In this document: positions 16,880 to 25,888 of the stretch, in pieces | Numbering within the stretch: the first letter of the stretch is position 1 | Layout: the number at the start of each line of letters is the position of its first letter | NCBI GenBank assembly: GCA_038276395.1 | Contig: JBBQAA010000074.1 | Location: 62,001 to 126,000, forward strand | Source of the DNA: JBBQAA01 sp038276395 | GTDB taxonomy: Bacteria; Actinomycetota; Thermoleophilia; Solirubrobacterales; Solirubrobacteraceae | DNA length: 64,000 bases | Direction: 5' to 3' | Notes under the pieces: generated by a model | Seen by the model: the letters and a program-made list of their open reading frames with translations, nothing else | Told to the model about the DNA's origin: nothing | Database searches by the model: none | Program-made: the position numbers and the translations under genes

Positions 16880-17143
16880 CTACTCGGCGGCGGCGGCCGG
16901 CGCCACCGACACGACGCGCCCGCGCCGCCCCTCGGCGAACACGAGCGTCCCGGCCGAGCGCGCGTAGAGCGTGTCGTCCTTGCCGATCCCGACGCCGTCG
17001 CCGGGTTTGAAGCGGGTGCCGCGCTGGCGGACGATGATCTCGCCGCCGGTCACGACCTGGCCCGCGAACATCTTCACGCCGAGGCGCTGGGCGTTCGAGT
17101 CGCGGCCGTTGCGGGAGGAGCCGAGGCCCTTCTTGTGCGCCAT
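16880..17143 (-). CDS. rpmA: 50S ribosomal protein L27
   Basis: The 87-residue protein begins MAHKKGLGSSRNGRDSNAQR and continues LGVKMFAGQVVTGGEIIVRQ, RGTRFKPGDGVGIGKDDTLY, the standard L27 sequence whose N-terminal tail reaches the peptidyl-transferase centre. There is no cleavable N-terminal extension of the Firmicutes kind. The ATG follows the rplU stop directly (TAGATG). The Ala-rich tail is slightly longer than in E. coli. Confidence 0.98.
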   Translation of the reverse strand: MAHKKGLGSSRNGRDSNAQRLGVKMFAGQVVTGGEIIVRQRGTRFKPGDGVGIGKDDTLYARSAGTLVFAEGRRGRVVSVAPAAAAE

Positions 17144-17449
17144 CTAGCTCTCCTTGTCCGGATCGGCGATCGACGTGACGCGGATGCGCGTCAGGTCCTG
17201 GCGGTGGCCGGTGCGGCGCTTATAGCCGCGCTTGGGCTTGAACTTGACGATGCGGAGCTTCGGCCCGCGCTCGTGGCCGACGATCTCGGCCTTGACGGTG
17301 CCGCCGTCCTCGAGCTCGTCCCCGACGGTCAGGAGCGTGGCGAGCTCGACCGACGCGCCCACATCGTCGGGCAGGCGCTCGACGAGGAGGGACTGTCCCT
17401 CCTGCACGCGGTACTGCTTACCGCCGGTCTTGATGATCGCGTAGCTCAT
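17144..17449 (-). CDS. rplU: 50S ribosomal protein L21
   Basis: The 101-residue protein matches L21: MSYAIIKTGGKQYRVQEGQS at the start, then LLVERL and a C-terminal KFKPKRGYKRRTGHRQDLTRIRV that contacts 23S rRNA. The ATG at 17449 overlaps the stop of the upstream RNase E/G gene (ATGA). An in-frame upstream extension is antisense-like and rejected. The order rng-rplU-rpmA is conserved across many bacteria. Confidence 0.97.
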   Translation of the reverse strand: MSYAIIKTGGKQYRVQEGQSLLVERLPDDVGASVELATLLTVGDELEDGGTVKAEIVGHERGPKLRIVKFKPKRGYKRRTGHRQDLTRIRVTSIADPDKES

Positions 17450-19368
17450 GAGGTGGTCTCGGTGCTCGGCGTGGGGGCGTCGGCCCCGGCGCGCGAACGG
17501 CGCCGTCCGCCTCTGCGGCCGCGGCGCCGAGGGCCCGATTCTACCGAGTCCCCGCCGTCGCTCCCGGCGTCGTCGACCGGCTGGGCGTCGGGGTCCACGA
17601 GCACGGCCGTGGCCGCCGTCCGCCCCGCCTCCTGCACGCGCACGAGCCGCTTCTCGCCCACGAAGCGCCCGCCGCCGGAGACCGAGACGATGTAGCCGTC
17701 GATCTTGGCCACGGCGTCGTTCACCTCGTACATGTGCGGCTCGACGATGTGCACGAGCACCTCGTCCCCCTCGCGGAAGGGAAGCGAGAGCTCCTCGATC
17801 TCCGCGCACGCACCCGCCCGGGTCACGGCGAAGAAGTCGAGCGGCAGCCCCTCGGAGCCCTCGAAGTAGAACGAGCGACCGGTCTCGGCCTCGAGCGCGC
17901 GCAGGACGCGCGCGCGGTCGCGGGTGAACTCGGCGCTGACGCGCGGGTTCATCCGCACGAGGAAGGCCTCGTCCTCCGCGGGCGCGCTCGCCGCGAGCTC
18001 GCGCATCCGCCGCTGCAGCTCGATGGAGATCGTCTCCTCCGAGCGGATGACGCCCTCGCCGTCGCAGGCCGGGCAGGGCCGGGTCATGATCTCCCGCACG
18101 CCGTCGGTCACGTTCTGGCGGGTCATCTCGACGAGGCCGAGCGGGGAGATCTCGACGACGAAGGTCTTCGTGCGATCCTCGTCGAGCGCCTGGCGGAGGG
18201 TCTTCAGGACCGCGTCGCGGTTGCGCGCCCGGGCCATGTCGATGAAGTCGATGACGATGATCCCGCCGATGTCGCGCAGGCGGAGCTGGCGCACGACCTG
18301 GTCGGCGGCCTCGAGGTTCGTCTTCGTGATCGTGTCCTCGAGCCGGGCGCCCTTGCCGCGCCCGATGAACGAGCCGGAGTTGATGTCGATGACCGTCAGC
18401 GCCTCGGCGTAGTCGATGACGAGGTAGCCGCCGCTCGGCAGGTCGACCCGGCGGGAGAGCACCTTCTCGAACTCCTGCTCGATCCCGAACCTCTCGAACA
18501 GCGGCTCGGGCTCCTCCCACAGCTCGACGCGCTCGACGAGCTCGGGCGCGGTGCGCGCGAAGAACGAGGTCAGGCGGTGGTGCTGCTGCTCGTCGTCGAC
18601 GATCGCCCGCTCGAAGTGGGCGGAGAAGATGTCGCGCACGACCCGCACGGACAGGTCGGCCTCCTGGAAGACGAGGGCGGGCGCCGTCTCGGCCTCGGCC
18701 CGCCCCGTCAGCACCTCGTTCAGGCGGAAGAGATACTCGATCTCGCGCACGAAGTCCGCGCGCTTGGCCCCCGCCGCGGCGGTGCGCACGATGACCCCGC
18801 CGCCCTTCAGGTCAAGCCCCTTGGTCTCCTTGCGCAGGCGGTCTCGCTCCTTGTCGTCAAGCCGGCGCGAGACGCCGACGCCCTCGCCCTGCGGGGCGTA
18901 GACGAGGTAGCGGCCGGGAATCGCGAGCTCCATCGTCAGCCGGGCGCCCTTGGTCTTCAGCGGGTCCTTCTTGACCTGGACGACGATCTCCTGGCCTGAC
19001 TTCAGGAGCTCGTTGATCCGCGCGCCCCCACCGCCGCCGCCGCGGCCGCGGCGCGCGACCTCGACGCCCGGGAAGACGAGGTCGTCGACGTGCAGGAAGC
19101 CGTTCTTCTCCAGGCCGATGTCCACGAAGGCGGCCTCGAGGCCGGCGAGGACGTTGTCCACGCGGCCGAGGTACACGTTGCCGACGATCGACCGCGTGCC
19201 GCGGCGCTCGACGTAGAGCTCGGCGACCTCGAAGCCGGCGGCCGGGTTCTTCGTCTTACGCCGCCGGCGGCCGGAGGCGGAGTGGGTGGCGGCGGGCTCG
19301 CCCGTCGTCTCCAGCTGCGCCACGCGGGTCTCGCCGCTCTCGACGCTGACCAGCACTTGCTTTCTCAA
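17446..19368 (-). CDS. rng: Ribonuclease E/G family endoribonuclease
   Basis: The 640-residue protein has an S1-type RNA-binding domain near residues 60-150 (GNVYLGRVDNVLAGLEAAFV, FLHVDDLV) with a glycine/arginine insertion. The RNase H-like/DNase I-like catalytic core carries VIDINSGSFIGRG and GGIIVIDFIDMA with the metal-binding aspartates. The Zn-link CPACDGEGVI and a small domain follow. The C-terminus is an arginine-rich tail of about 25 residues (RRRGRRGGRRRS). It should process rRNA precursors and start mRNA decay. The start is TTG at 19368 with AAAGGA upstream. The lack of a long degradosome scaffold places it nearer RNase G or the actinobacterial short RNase E/G. Confidence 0.93.
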   Translation of the reverse strand: MRKQVLVSVESGETRVAQLETTGEPAATHSASGRRRRKTKNPAAGFEVAELYVERRGTRSIVGNVYLGRVDNVLAGLEAAFVDIGLEKNGFLHVDDLVFPGVEVARRGRGGGGGGARINELLKSGQEIVVQVKKDPLKTKGARLTMELAIPGRYLVYAPQGEGVGVSRRLDDKERDRLRKETKGLDLKGGGVIVRTAAAGAKRADFVREIEYLFRLNEVLTGRAEAETAPALVFQEADLSVRVVRDIFSAHFERAIVDDEQQHHRLTSFFARTAPELVERVELWEEPEPLFERFGIEQEFEKVLSRRVDLPSGGYLVIDYAEALTVIDINSGSFIGRGKGARLEDTITKTNLEAADQVVRQLRLRDIGGIIVIDFIDMARARNRDAVLKTLRQALDEDRTKTFVVEISPLGLVEMTRQNVTDGVREIMTRPCPACDGEGVIRSEETISIELQRRMRELAASAPAEDEAFLVRMNPRVSAEFTRDRARVLRALEAETGRSFYFEGSEGLPLDFFAVTRAGACAEIEELSLPFREGDEVLVHIVEPHMYEVNDAVAKIDGYIVSVSGGGRFVGEKRLVRVQEAGRTAATAVLVDPDAQPVDDAGSDGGDSVESGPRRRGRRGGRRRSRAGADAPTPSTETTS

Positions 19369-19404
19369 GATGAGTCATTCCTTTGGGGAAGATGGCGAGG
19401 GCCA

Positions 19405-20601
19405 TCAGATGAGGGGCCCGCGGGTCTTGGCTGACGTGGCGATCCGCGCTTGGACGTGGATCGACTGCAAGAGCCCGAGGGCGATGAACGTGACGAGCAT
19501 CGACGAGCCGCCGAAGCTCATGAGGGGCAGGGGCACGCCGGTGATCGGCATGATGCCGATGGTCATCCCGACGTTGACGAAGACCTGGAAGATGAGCATC
19601 GCGAGGATCCCGCCGGCCACGAGGGCCCCGAACAGGTTCTTCGCGGTGGTGAGGATGCGCAGGCCGCGCCAGATGAGTAGAGCGTAGAGGGAGAGCACGA
19701 CGGCGGCGCCGGCGAACCCGTAGGTCTCGCCGACGACCGAGAAGATGAAGTCCGTCTGGTTCTCCGGCACGAAGTTGAACCGGGTCTGCGTGGCGCTGTC
19801 CCCGCGGCCCGTCTTGCCGCCCGCGCCGATGGCGATCAGCGACTGGGTGATCTGGTAGGTCTGGTTGGCCGGGTCGTGGCTCGGCTTGACGAAGCCGGTG
19901 AGCCGCTCGACCTGGTAGGGCTTCAGCGCATGGACGCCGGCGGCCGGGGCGACGACGAGCACGAGCGAGATCGCCACGGCGAAGAGCGCCACGAGCGCGG
20001 TCAGGTGCTTCCACGAGGTCCCGGCCACGAAGAGGAGGGTCAGGGCGACGAACACGTAGACCATGCCCGTGCCGAGGTCGGGCTGGGCGATGACGAGCAG
20101 CGCCGGCCCGAGGGCGAGGAGCATGGCCCGCGCCGTGAAGCGCCGCTCGGACAGGTGGCGGCTGCCGTCGGTGATGAAGGCGGCCAGGGCGAGGACGAGC
20201 AGCGCCTTGCCGAGCTCGGAGGGCTGGACGCGGAAGAAGGGCAGGTCGATCCACCGCCGCGAGCCGCGCGTGGCGCCGGCGATCCCGAGCACGAGCGAGT
20301 TCGAGCCGACGAGCAGGCCGTAGATCAGGAACTTCATCTCCCGCAGGCGCGAGTAGTCGATCCGGGAGAGGACGATCGCCACGATCAGCCCCACGACGGC
20401 GTAGATCGCCTGGCGCTCGACGTAGAAGTTCGGCACGCCGGGGACGTCGTGCAGCGTCGCGCCGCGGATCGTCACGAGCGAGCAGGCCACGAGCCCGAGG
20501 GCGCCGAGCGTGAGCAGCCAGTCGATCCCCAGCCGCGGCAGCGCCGGCGCGCGGGTGACGTCCTCCAGGGAGCGGGTGACGGGGCGGGCGGTGGCGCTCA
20601 T
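19405..20601 (-). CDS. rodA: Peptidoglycan glycosyltransferase RodA
   Basis: This 398-residue SEDS-family protein has about ten membrane helices. Hallmarks are the GSRRWIDLPFFRVQPSELGK segment, FVKPSHDPANQTYQITQSLI in the large extracellular loop, and PLPLMSFGGSSM near the C-terminus. SEDS proteins polymerise lipid II with their partner class B PBP, which here is the adjacent mrdA 10 bp upstream. The gene lies in the run mreB-mreC-mreD-mrdA-rodA, so it acts in sidewall elongation rather than division. Confidence 0.96.
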   Translation of the reverse strand: MSATARPVTRSLEDVTRAPALPRLGIDWLLTLGALGLVACSLVTIRGATLHDVPGVPNFYVERQAIYAVVGLIVAIVLSRIDYSRLREMKFLIYGLLVGSNSLVLGIAGATRGSRRWIDLPFFRVQPSELGKALLVLALAAFITDGSRHLSERRFTARAMLLALGPALLVIAQPDLGTGMVYVFVALTLLFVAGTSWKHLTALVALFAVAISLVLVVAPAAGVHALKPYQVERLTGFVKPSHDPANQTYQITQSLIAIGAGGKTGRGDSATQTRFNFVPENQTDFIFSVVGETYGFAGAAVVLSLYALLIWRGLRILTTAKNLFGALVAGGILAMLIFQVFVNVGMTIGIMPITGVPLPLMSFGGSSMLVTFIALGLLQSIHVQARIATSAKTRGPLI

Positions 20602-20611
20602 CGGATGCGGA

Positions 20612-22597
20612 TCACAGGGTCTTCGAGCTGCCGGCCACGAGCTGCTTCTTCAGATGGAACCACTGGGAGAGGATGAGACGCGCGGCGGGCGCGGCGGCCT
20701 GGGCGCCGAAGCCGCCCTTCTCCACGGTCACGGCGACGACGATCGGGCGGACGGGATCGGGCACGTAGCAGACATACCAGGACTGGTCGGCCTGGTTCGG
20801 GCGCTGGGCGGTGCCGGTCTTCCCGTAGACCGGCTTCGGGAAGCCCTTGAAGACATCGGCCGAGGTGCCGCCCGGGGCCGAGGCGGCCAGATGCAGGCCG
20901 TCGAGGATCGCCTGGCGGTTGGCGGCGGCGATCTTCAGCCGGCGCCGGGCCGGGGGATCGATGGGCTGGATGACCTTGCCGAGGCCGTCCTCCACCTGGA
21001 GCCCCACGTGCGGGCGGACGAGCTTGCCGCCGTTGGCCAGCGCCGAGTAGGCGTCGGCCATCTGCAGCGGGGAGGCGAGCACGTCCCCCTGGCCGACGGC
21101 GGCGTTGACGTTGTCGCCGATCGACCAGCTGCGCAGGTCGGAGATCCCGCAGGGACGGCCGCGGTGGCGCTTCTCGCAGCGCAGCTCCTGCTCGTTGCGC
21201 CGTGCGCGCCACGCCGGTGAGGGGAAGTTGCCGGGCTGCTCGCCCTGGATGTCGATCCCCGTGTCCTGCCCGAGGCCGTACCGGCGCGCCCACTGCTGCA
21301 ACGGCCCGCCCGCGGGCCGGGCGGAGTTCATCCACGCCCCGAGCTGGTAGAAGTAGACGTCGGAGGAGACCCGCAGCGCGTTGCGCAGGTCGACCGGGCC
21401 GTTGGCGGCGCCGCCGGCGTTCTGAAAGCGGATCCGCCCGATCACGACCGAGCCCGAGTCGTCCTGCACCGTGGCGGGGGTGATGGTGCCGCTCTCTAGC
21501 GCCGCCGTGGCGGTGATCATCTTCATCGTCGAGCCCGTCGGGTAGGCGCCGGCGATCGCCCGGTTGACCTGGGGGTAGTTGGCGCTCTGGCCGAACAGCG
21601 CGTCGTAGCGGCGCTGGCTGATCGGCTTGGCGAACACGTTGGGGTCGAACGTCGGGGAGGAGCCCATCCCGAGGATCTCGCCATCGCGCGGATCCATGGC
21701 CACGAACGCCGCCCCGCCGCCGGGGTTGCCGTTCTGGTGGGCGAGCCCCTGGGCGGCGTCGAGCGCCTTCTGGCCCTCGCGCTGCAGGCCGAGATCGAGC
21801 GAGAGCCGCAGCGTCTTGCCGGCCACGGGCTTGCGCTCCCCGCGAAAGCCCTGCGTGTTGCCCTGGGAGTCGACCGAGATCCGCTCGTAGCCGTTGACCC
21901 CGCGGAGGTAGCGGTCGTAGGAGTACTCGGCCCCCGACTGGCCGACGACCGTGCCCTGGCCCACGCCCGCGAAGTTGCGGTCCTTGAGCTCGGCGGTGTT
22001 GACCTGCCCGACCGTGCCGAAGAGCTGGGCGGCCAGACCGTGGAACGGGTAGCGGCGCAGGTAGGAGGGCTGGGCGGCGACGCCCGGGAACTGCGTCTGG
22101 TGCTCGAGCAGGTAGGAGTACTGGGCCCGGCTCGCGTCGGGCTCGAGGGTGACGTTGGCGAAGGGCACCTGGTAGTGCTGGCGCTCGACCGTGCAGCGCA
22201 GATCTGAGAGGCGGAGGGTGCTCGTGCCCACGCGGCAGGGGCGCCGCCGCGGCGAGGCGCCGAGCAGGCGGGCCAGGCGGCGGAAGAGCTCGGCGCGGCG
22301 AGCGGGGGCGGCGGGCAGGCGGGTGGGCACGGCCTGGATCGACATCGCCGCCCGGTTGTCGACGAGCACGGCGCCGTTGCGGTCGAGGATCGTCCCGCGC
22401 GGGGCCTGCAGCACGATCCGGCGCTCCTGGTTGTTGCGCGCCTGAGCGAGGTAGCGGTCCCCGGAGAGCACCTGCAGGAACCACAGGCGGAAGAAGACGA
22501 TGACGAACAGGGCGAGCGCGACGCCGCCGAGGACGGCCACGCGCACCGCGAGCTGTGGGGACAGGGTCGGGCGGCGCTCCTCGGGGACCTGGATCAT
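20612..22597 (-). CDS. mrdA: Penicillin-binding protein 2 (transpeptidase)
   Basis: The 661-residue class B PBP has a short cytoplasmic start, one membrane anchor (about residues 18-42), a pedestal domain beginning APRGTILDRNGAVLVDNRAA, and a transpeptidase domain. The catalytic SxxK is STMK near residue 356 (YPTGSTMKMI) and the KTGT motif is at about residue 593 (YGKTGTAQRP). A small Cys pair lies at the CEKRH...CGISDL insert near residue 475. It cross-links new peptidoglycan in the elongasome with RodA. The ATG overlaps the mreD stop (ATGA). Confidence 0.95.
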   Translation of the reverse strand: MIQVPEERRPTLSPQLAVRVAVLGGVALALFVIVFFRLWFLQVLSGDRYLAQARNNQERRIVLQAPRGTILDRNGAVLVDNRAAMSIQAVPTRLPAAPARRAELFRRLARLLGASPRRRPCRVGTSTLRLSDLRCTVERQHYQVPFANVTLEPDASRAQYSYLLEHQTQFPGVAAQPSYLRRYPFHGLAAQLFGTVGQVNTAELKDRNFAGVGQGTVVGQSGAEYSYDRYLRGVNGYERISVDSQGNTQGFRGERKPVAGKTLRLSLDLGLQREGQKALDAAQGLAHQNGNPGGGAAFVAMDPRDGEILGMGSSPTFDPNVFAKPISQRRYDALFGQSANYPQVNRAIAGAYPTGSTMKMITATAALESGTITPATVQDDSGSVVIGRIRFQNAGGAANGPVDLRNALRVSSDVYFYQLGAWMNSARPAGGPLQQWARRYGLGQDTGIDIQGEQPGNFPSPAWRARRNEQELRCEKRHRGRPCGISDLRSWSIGDNVNAAVGQGDVLASPLQMADAYSALANGGKLVRPHVGLQVEDGLGKVIQPIDPPARRRLKIAAANRQAILDGLHLAASAPGGTSADVFKGFPKPVYGKTGTAQRPNQADQSWYVCYVPDPVRPIVVAVTVEKGGFGAQAAAPAARLILSQWFHLKKQLVAGSSKTL

Positions 22598-23178
22598 CGG
22601 CGCCCCGAGGTCGAGAGCGGCGAGAGACCGCCGGTCGCGTAGGCCCGCGGCCGGCGCGAGCGGGCGGGCGCGCCGCGCGCCGAGCCGCCGCGGCCGGCCA
22701 CGCGCGCGGCCAGCGCATGGACGGGCAGAGCGAGGATCGCGCCGAGGAGCGTCACCGCGAGGATGTCCCGCAGGACGAGGATCGACACGGGCGCCCCGAC
22801 GCCGAGCATGAGCTGGAGGATCCCGAACCCGGCCGCGAACGCGAAGGACGCCGCCGCGCCGAGGGCGAGCGGGACAAGCGTGTGGCTCGGGTCGCGCAGC
22901 TCGCGCAGCCGGCCGGCCGCGTAGCCGATCGGCACGAGCAGCAGGGCCGAGATGCCGAGCGTCTGGGCCAGGGCGAGGTCGATGAACATCCCGACGCCGA
23001 AGCCCGCGAGCGCCCCGGGCCCCGAGCCGGCCAGAAGGCCGATCGAGGCGACGATGAGCGGCGAGAGGTCGGCGTTGACCCCCAGCACCGGGATCTGCGA
23101 GATCCCGGCGATCTGCACGAGCGCCGAGACGATCCCGAAGACCGCGAGGCGGAGCGCGAGGGCGGTGGGCTCGGTCAT
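22594..23178 (-). CDS. mreD: Rod shape-determining protein MreD
   Basis: This 194-residue membrane protein has five or six helices and matches MreD in size, hydropathy and position between mreC and mrdA. The segment LSPLIVASIGLLAGSGPGAL then GFGVGMFIDLALAQTLG is the family core. The C-terminal 35 residues are a basic, Arg/Ser/Gly-rich cytoplasmic tail. It overlaps mreC by 4 bp and mrdA by 4 bp, implying coupled translation of the elongasome components. Confidence 0.9.
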   Translation of the reverse strand: MTEPTALALRLAVFGIVSALVQIAGISQIPVLGVNADLSPLIVASIGLLAGSGPGALAGFGVGMFIDLALAQTLGISALLLVPIGYAAGRLRELRDPSHTLVPLALGAAASFAFAAGFGILQLMLGVGAPVSILVLRDILAVTLLGAILALPVHALAARVAGRGGSARGAPARSRRPRAYATGGLSPLSTSGRR

Positions 23179-24056
23179 CGGGCCGCCTGCGCCGTCGCGC
23201 CGGCGGCGGGCCGGGTCAGGATCTGGACGAAGTCGAGCCGGCGCAGGTCGACGACCGGCGCGAGGTGCGCCTGCTGGGAGAGCGAGAGCTCGTCCGCCGA
23301 GACCGTGGTGATCGTCCCGATCGGGATGTTGGGCGGGAAGAGCGAGGGATATCGCGCGCTGCGCGTTCCGGCCGTGACGACGGGATCGCCCGCCCGGACG
23401 TTCGCCCGCGGCGGCAGCGTCTGGATGAGCAGGCTTCCGGGCGTGCCCACCTGGGGGACGACGATGCCGGGGTCCCCGGCGCGGTCGAGCACCTTGGCGG
23501 CGACGCCGCTCGTGTGGTCGGAGATGAGCGTGACGATGGCCGAGGAGCCCGTCGTCTGGGTCACCTTCCCCACGAGCCCCGCCCCCGAGACGACGGGCTG
23601 GCCGGCGTGGATGCCGTCCCCCGAGCCCTTGTCGATCTCGAGCGTCGAGTACCAGACGGTCGGCGAGCGGCCGATGACCCGCGCGGCGACGGTGCCGTAG
23701 CGGCCGAGGCCGCTCGCGCCATCGAGGCCGACGAGCGCCTTGAGCTGGCGGTTCTCGGCCTGCGCGGCGCGGGCGCCGACCGTCTGACGCAGGAGCTGGT
23801 CCCGCTGCTTCTTCAGCTGCGCGTTCTCGCTCTTGGCGTGCAGGGTGTCGCCGACCCAGCTCACGAGGTCGCGGGCCGGCTTCAGCACGCGCGAGGCTCC
23901 GTCCTGGATCGGGGTGAGCACAGCGACGACCCCGCGCTGGAGCGAGTGGAACGGGCCGCCGAGCGACTCGCCTACGTAGGCCGTGAGCAGGATCAGGGAG
24001 AGGCCGACGAGCCCCCCGAGGACGGCGCGGCGCCGGCGGACTCGCTTGTCGGGCAC
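23175..24056 (-). CDS. mreC: Rod shape-determining protein MreC
   Basis: The 293-residue protein has a short basic N-terminus, one membrane helix (about residues 12-30), a coiled coil (KSENAQLKKQRDQLLRQTVG and following) and the periplasmic beta-barrel pair with conserved VIGRSPTVWYSTLEIDKGS, AGQPVVSGAGLVGKV and GDPVVTAG. MreC scaffolds PBP2 and RodA. It starts with GTG, 19 bp after mreB. No truncation is seen. Confidence 0.95.
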   Translation of the reverse strand: MPDKRVRRRRAVLGGLVGLSLILLTAYVGESLGGPFHSLQRGVVAVLTPIQDGASRVLKPARDLVSWVGDTLHAKSENAQLKKQRDQLLRQTVGARAAQAENRQLKALVGLDGASGLGRYGTVAARVIGRSPTVWYSTLEIDKGSGDGIHAGQPVVSGAGLVGKVTQTTGSSAIVTLISDHTSGVAAKVLDRAGDPGIVVPQVGTPGSLLIQTLPPRANVRAGDPVVTAGTRSARYPSLFPPNIPIGTITTVSADELSLSQQAHLAPVVDLRRLDFVQILTRPAAGATAQAAR

Positions 24057-24075
24057 TGGCCTGTGAGGTGAGCCG

Positions 24076-25125
24076 CTACCGCCTGTTCCGGCGGTTCCGG
24101 CTTTTCCGGTTTGAGCGGTGGATGGCCTCGAACTCCTCGAGGGAGCGGCCCGAGCCGACCGCCACGCAGGTCAGCGGGGACTCGGCGAGGTGGGCGGGCA
24201 TCTGGGTTTCGTGGCGCAGGCGCTCGTCGAGGCCCTGGAGCAGGGCGCCGCCGCCCGCGAGCATGATGCCGCGGTCCATGATGTCCGAGGCGAGCTCGGG
24301 CGGCGTGCGGTCGAGCGTCTCCTTGACGGCGTCGATGATCTGCTGCACCGGCTCCTCAAGCGCGCCGCGCACCTCCTCGGAGGTCAGCACGACGGTCTTC
24401 GGCAGGCCGGAGACCATGTCGCGGCCGCGGATCTCGGCCTGGACCTCCTCGCTCATGACGAAGGCCGAGCCGATCTCGAGCTTGACCTCCTCCGCGGTCT
24501 GCTGGCCGATCAGCAGCTTGTACTCGCGCTTGACGTAGCTGATGATCGCCTCGTCGAGCTCGTCCCCACCGACGCGGATCGACTGGGAGACGACGATGCC
24601 GCCGAGCGAGATGACGGCGACCTCCGAGGTGCCGCCGCCGATGTCGACGACCATCGAGCCCGTGGGCTCGCCGACCGGCAGCCCGGCGCCGATCGCCGCC
24701 GCCATCGGCTCCTCGATCAGGTAGGCCTGGCGCGCGCCGGCCGACAGGCAGGCCTCCTCGACGGCGCGCTTCTCGACCCCGGTCACGCCCGAGGGGACGC
24801 AGACGACGACGCGCGGGTGGGCCCAGCGGTTCTGGTGGACCTTCTGGATGAAGTGGCGGAGCATCTCCTCGGTGACCTCGAAGTCGGCGATGACGCCGTC
24901 CTTGAGCGGGCGGATCGCCGCGATCGTGCCGGGCGTGCGACCGAGCATGCGCTTGGCCTCGATGCCCACGGCGTGGACCTCGCCGTTGCGCTGGTCCATG
25001 GCCACCACGGAGGGCTCGGAGAGGACGATCCCCCGGCCCCGCACGTAGACGAGCGTGTTGGCCGTGCCGAGATCGACCGCCATGTCGCGGCCACCGAAGC
25101 CGGTGAGATACGAGAAGAAACCCAT
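24076..25125 (-). CDS. mreB: Rod shape-determining protein MreB (actin homolog)
   Basis: The 349-residue protein has the actin-fold nucleotide motifs: MAVDLGTANTLVYVRGRGIV (phosphate 1), SMVVDIGGGTSEVAVISLGG (phosphate 2) and GIMLAGGGALLQGLDERLR (adenosine). GIEAKRMLGRTPGTIAAIRP and SRGV-like PSGVTGVEKRAVEEA also fit. MreB filaments orient the elongasome. The C-terminal tail SNRKSRNRRNRR is unusually basic. As first gene of mreBCD-mrdA-rodA-rng-rplU-rpmA it probably carries the main promoter. Confidence 0.97.
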   Translation of the reverse strand: MGFFSYLTGFGGRDMAVDLGTANTLVYVRGRGIVLSEPSVVAMDQRNGEVHAVGIEAKRMLGRTPGTIAAIRPLKDGVIADFEVTEEMLRHFIQKVHQNRWAHPRVVVCVPSGVTGVEKRAVEEACLSAGARQAYLIEEPMAAAIGAGLPVGEPTGSMVVDIGGGTSEVAVISLGGIVVSQSIRVGGDELDEAIISYVKREYKLLIGQQTAEEVKLEIGSAFVMSEEVQAEIRGRDMVSGLPKTVVLTSEEVRGALEEPVQQIIDAVKETLDRTPPELASDIMDRGIMLAGGGALLQGLDERLRHETQMPAHLAESPLTCVAVGSGRSLEEFEAIHRSNRKSRNRRNRR

Positions 25126-25255
25126 GGGAGGAGGCGGTGGATGAGGAACGCCGGGACTCGGTTCCCGGGCGGAGCAGCCCTGCGCTCTGACCTCACCTGA
25201 CCGGGGATCGAGTGTAGCGAAGCGATTGCCGCCGCGACCTATTCCGGGCGCCCGG

Positions 25256-25279
25256 TTGCAGGCTGAAAATTTCCTGCAA
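25256..25279. repeat. Inverted repeat between maf and mreB
   Basis: TTGCAGG, a 10-nt AT-rich spacer CTGAAAATTT and CCTGCAA form a perfect 7-bp inverted repeat in the 160-bp gap between the maf stop and the mreB start. It could be a weak terminator for maf or an operator for mreB. No U-tract follows on either strand. Confidence 0.6.
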
Positions 25280-25287
25280 AGACGGGC

Positions 25288-25860
25288 TCATCGCGAATGC
25301 GCGAGCAGCTCGGGAATCAGCTCGAGCACGGTGGGGACGGGCAGCCCCACGACGTTGGTCCAGTCGCCGTCGATGCCCTCCACGAGCGCCGCCCCGCGGC
25401 CCTGGATCGCGTAGGCCCCGGCCCGCTCGCGCCACTCTCCGCCGGCCAGGTACCAGGCCAGCAGGGGCGCCTCGAGGGCCCGGAACCTGACCGTGGTCTG
25501 GGCGGCGACGGTCTGCGCCCGGCGCCGGGGCCGGATGACCGAGACCCCGGAGATCACCGTGTGCGAGCGGCCGGAGAGCGTCCGGAGGGTCGTTCGGGCC
25601 TCGTCCTCGGTGGCCGGCTTGCCGAAGATCGCCCGCCCCGCGGCCACGAGCGTGTCCACCCCGAGGACGATGCGGTCGGGCTCGGCTCGGGCCACCGCCG
25701 AGGCCTTGCGGTAGGCGTTCTCCTGGGCGACCTCGAGCGGCGGTCCCGCGCTCGTCTCCTCGACGCCCGGCGGGATGACCTCGAAGTCGGCGCCGAGCAC
25801 TTCGAGCAGGGCTCGGCGCTGGGGCGACGAACTCGCGAGGAGGACCGCGTAACCAGTCAT
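25288..25860 (-). CDS. Maf-like nucleoside triphosphate pyrophosphatase
   Basis: The 190-residue protein is a Maf/HAM1-fold house-cleaning NTP pyrophosphatase acting on non-canonical or modified nucleotides. Family motifs are LLASSSPQRRALLEVLG, IVLGVDTLVAAGRAIFGKPA, ATEDEARTTLRTLSGRSHTVISGV and the late AYAIQGRGAALVEGIDGDWTNVVGLPV. The ATG at 25860 gives the family-standard opening; one at 25869 is also possible. It diverges from the DUF2156 gene across about 30 bp. Whether it prefers dTTP/UTP (YhdE type) or m7GTP (YceF type) cannot be decided here. Confidence 0.92.
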   Translation of the reverse strand: MTGYAVLLASSSPQRRALLEVLGADFEVIPPGVEETSAGPPLEVAQENAYRKASAVARAEPDRIVLGVDTLVAAGRAIFGKPATEDEARTTLRTLSGRSHTVISGVSVIRPRRRAQTVAAQTTVRFRALEAPLLAWYLAGGEWRERAGAYAIQGRGAALVEGIDGDWTNVVGLPVPTVLELIPELLAHSR

Positions 25861-25888
25861 GCTTGGCATTGTTCATGTTTCTGACGCC

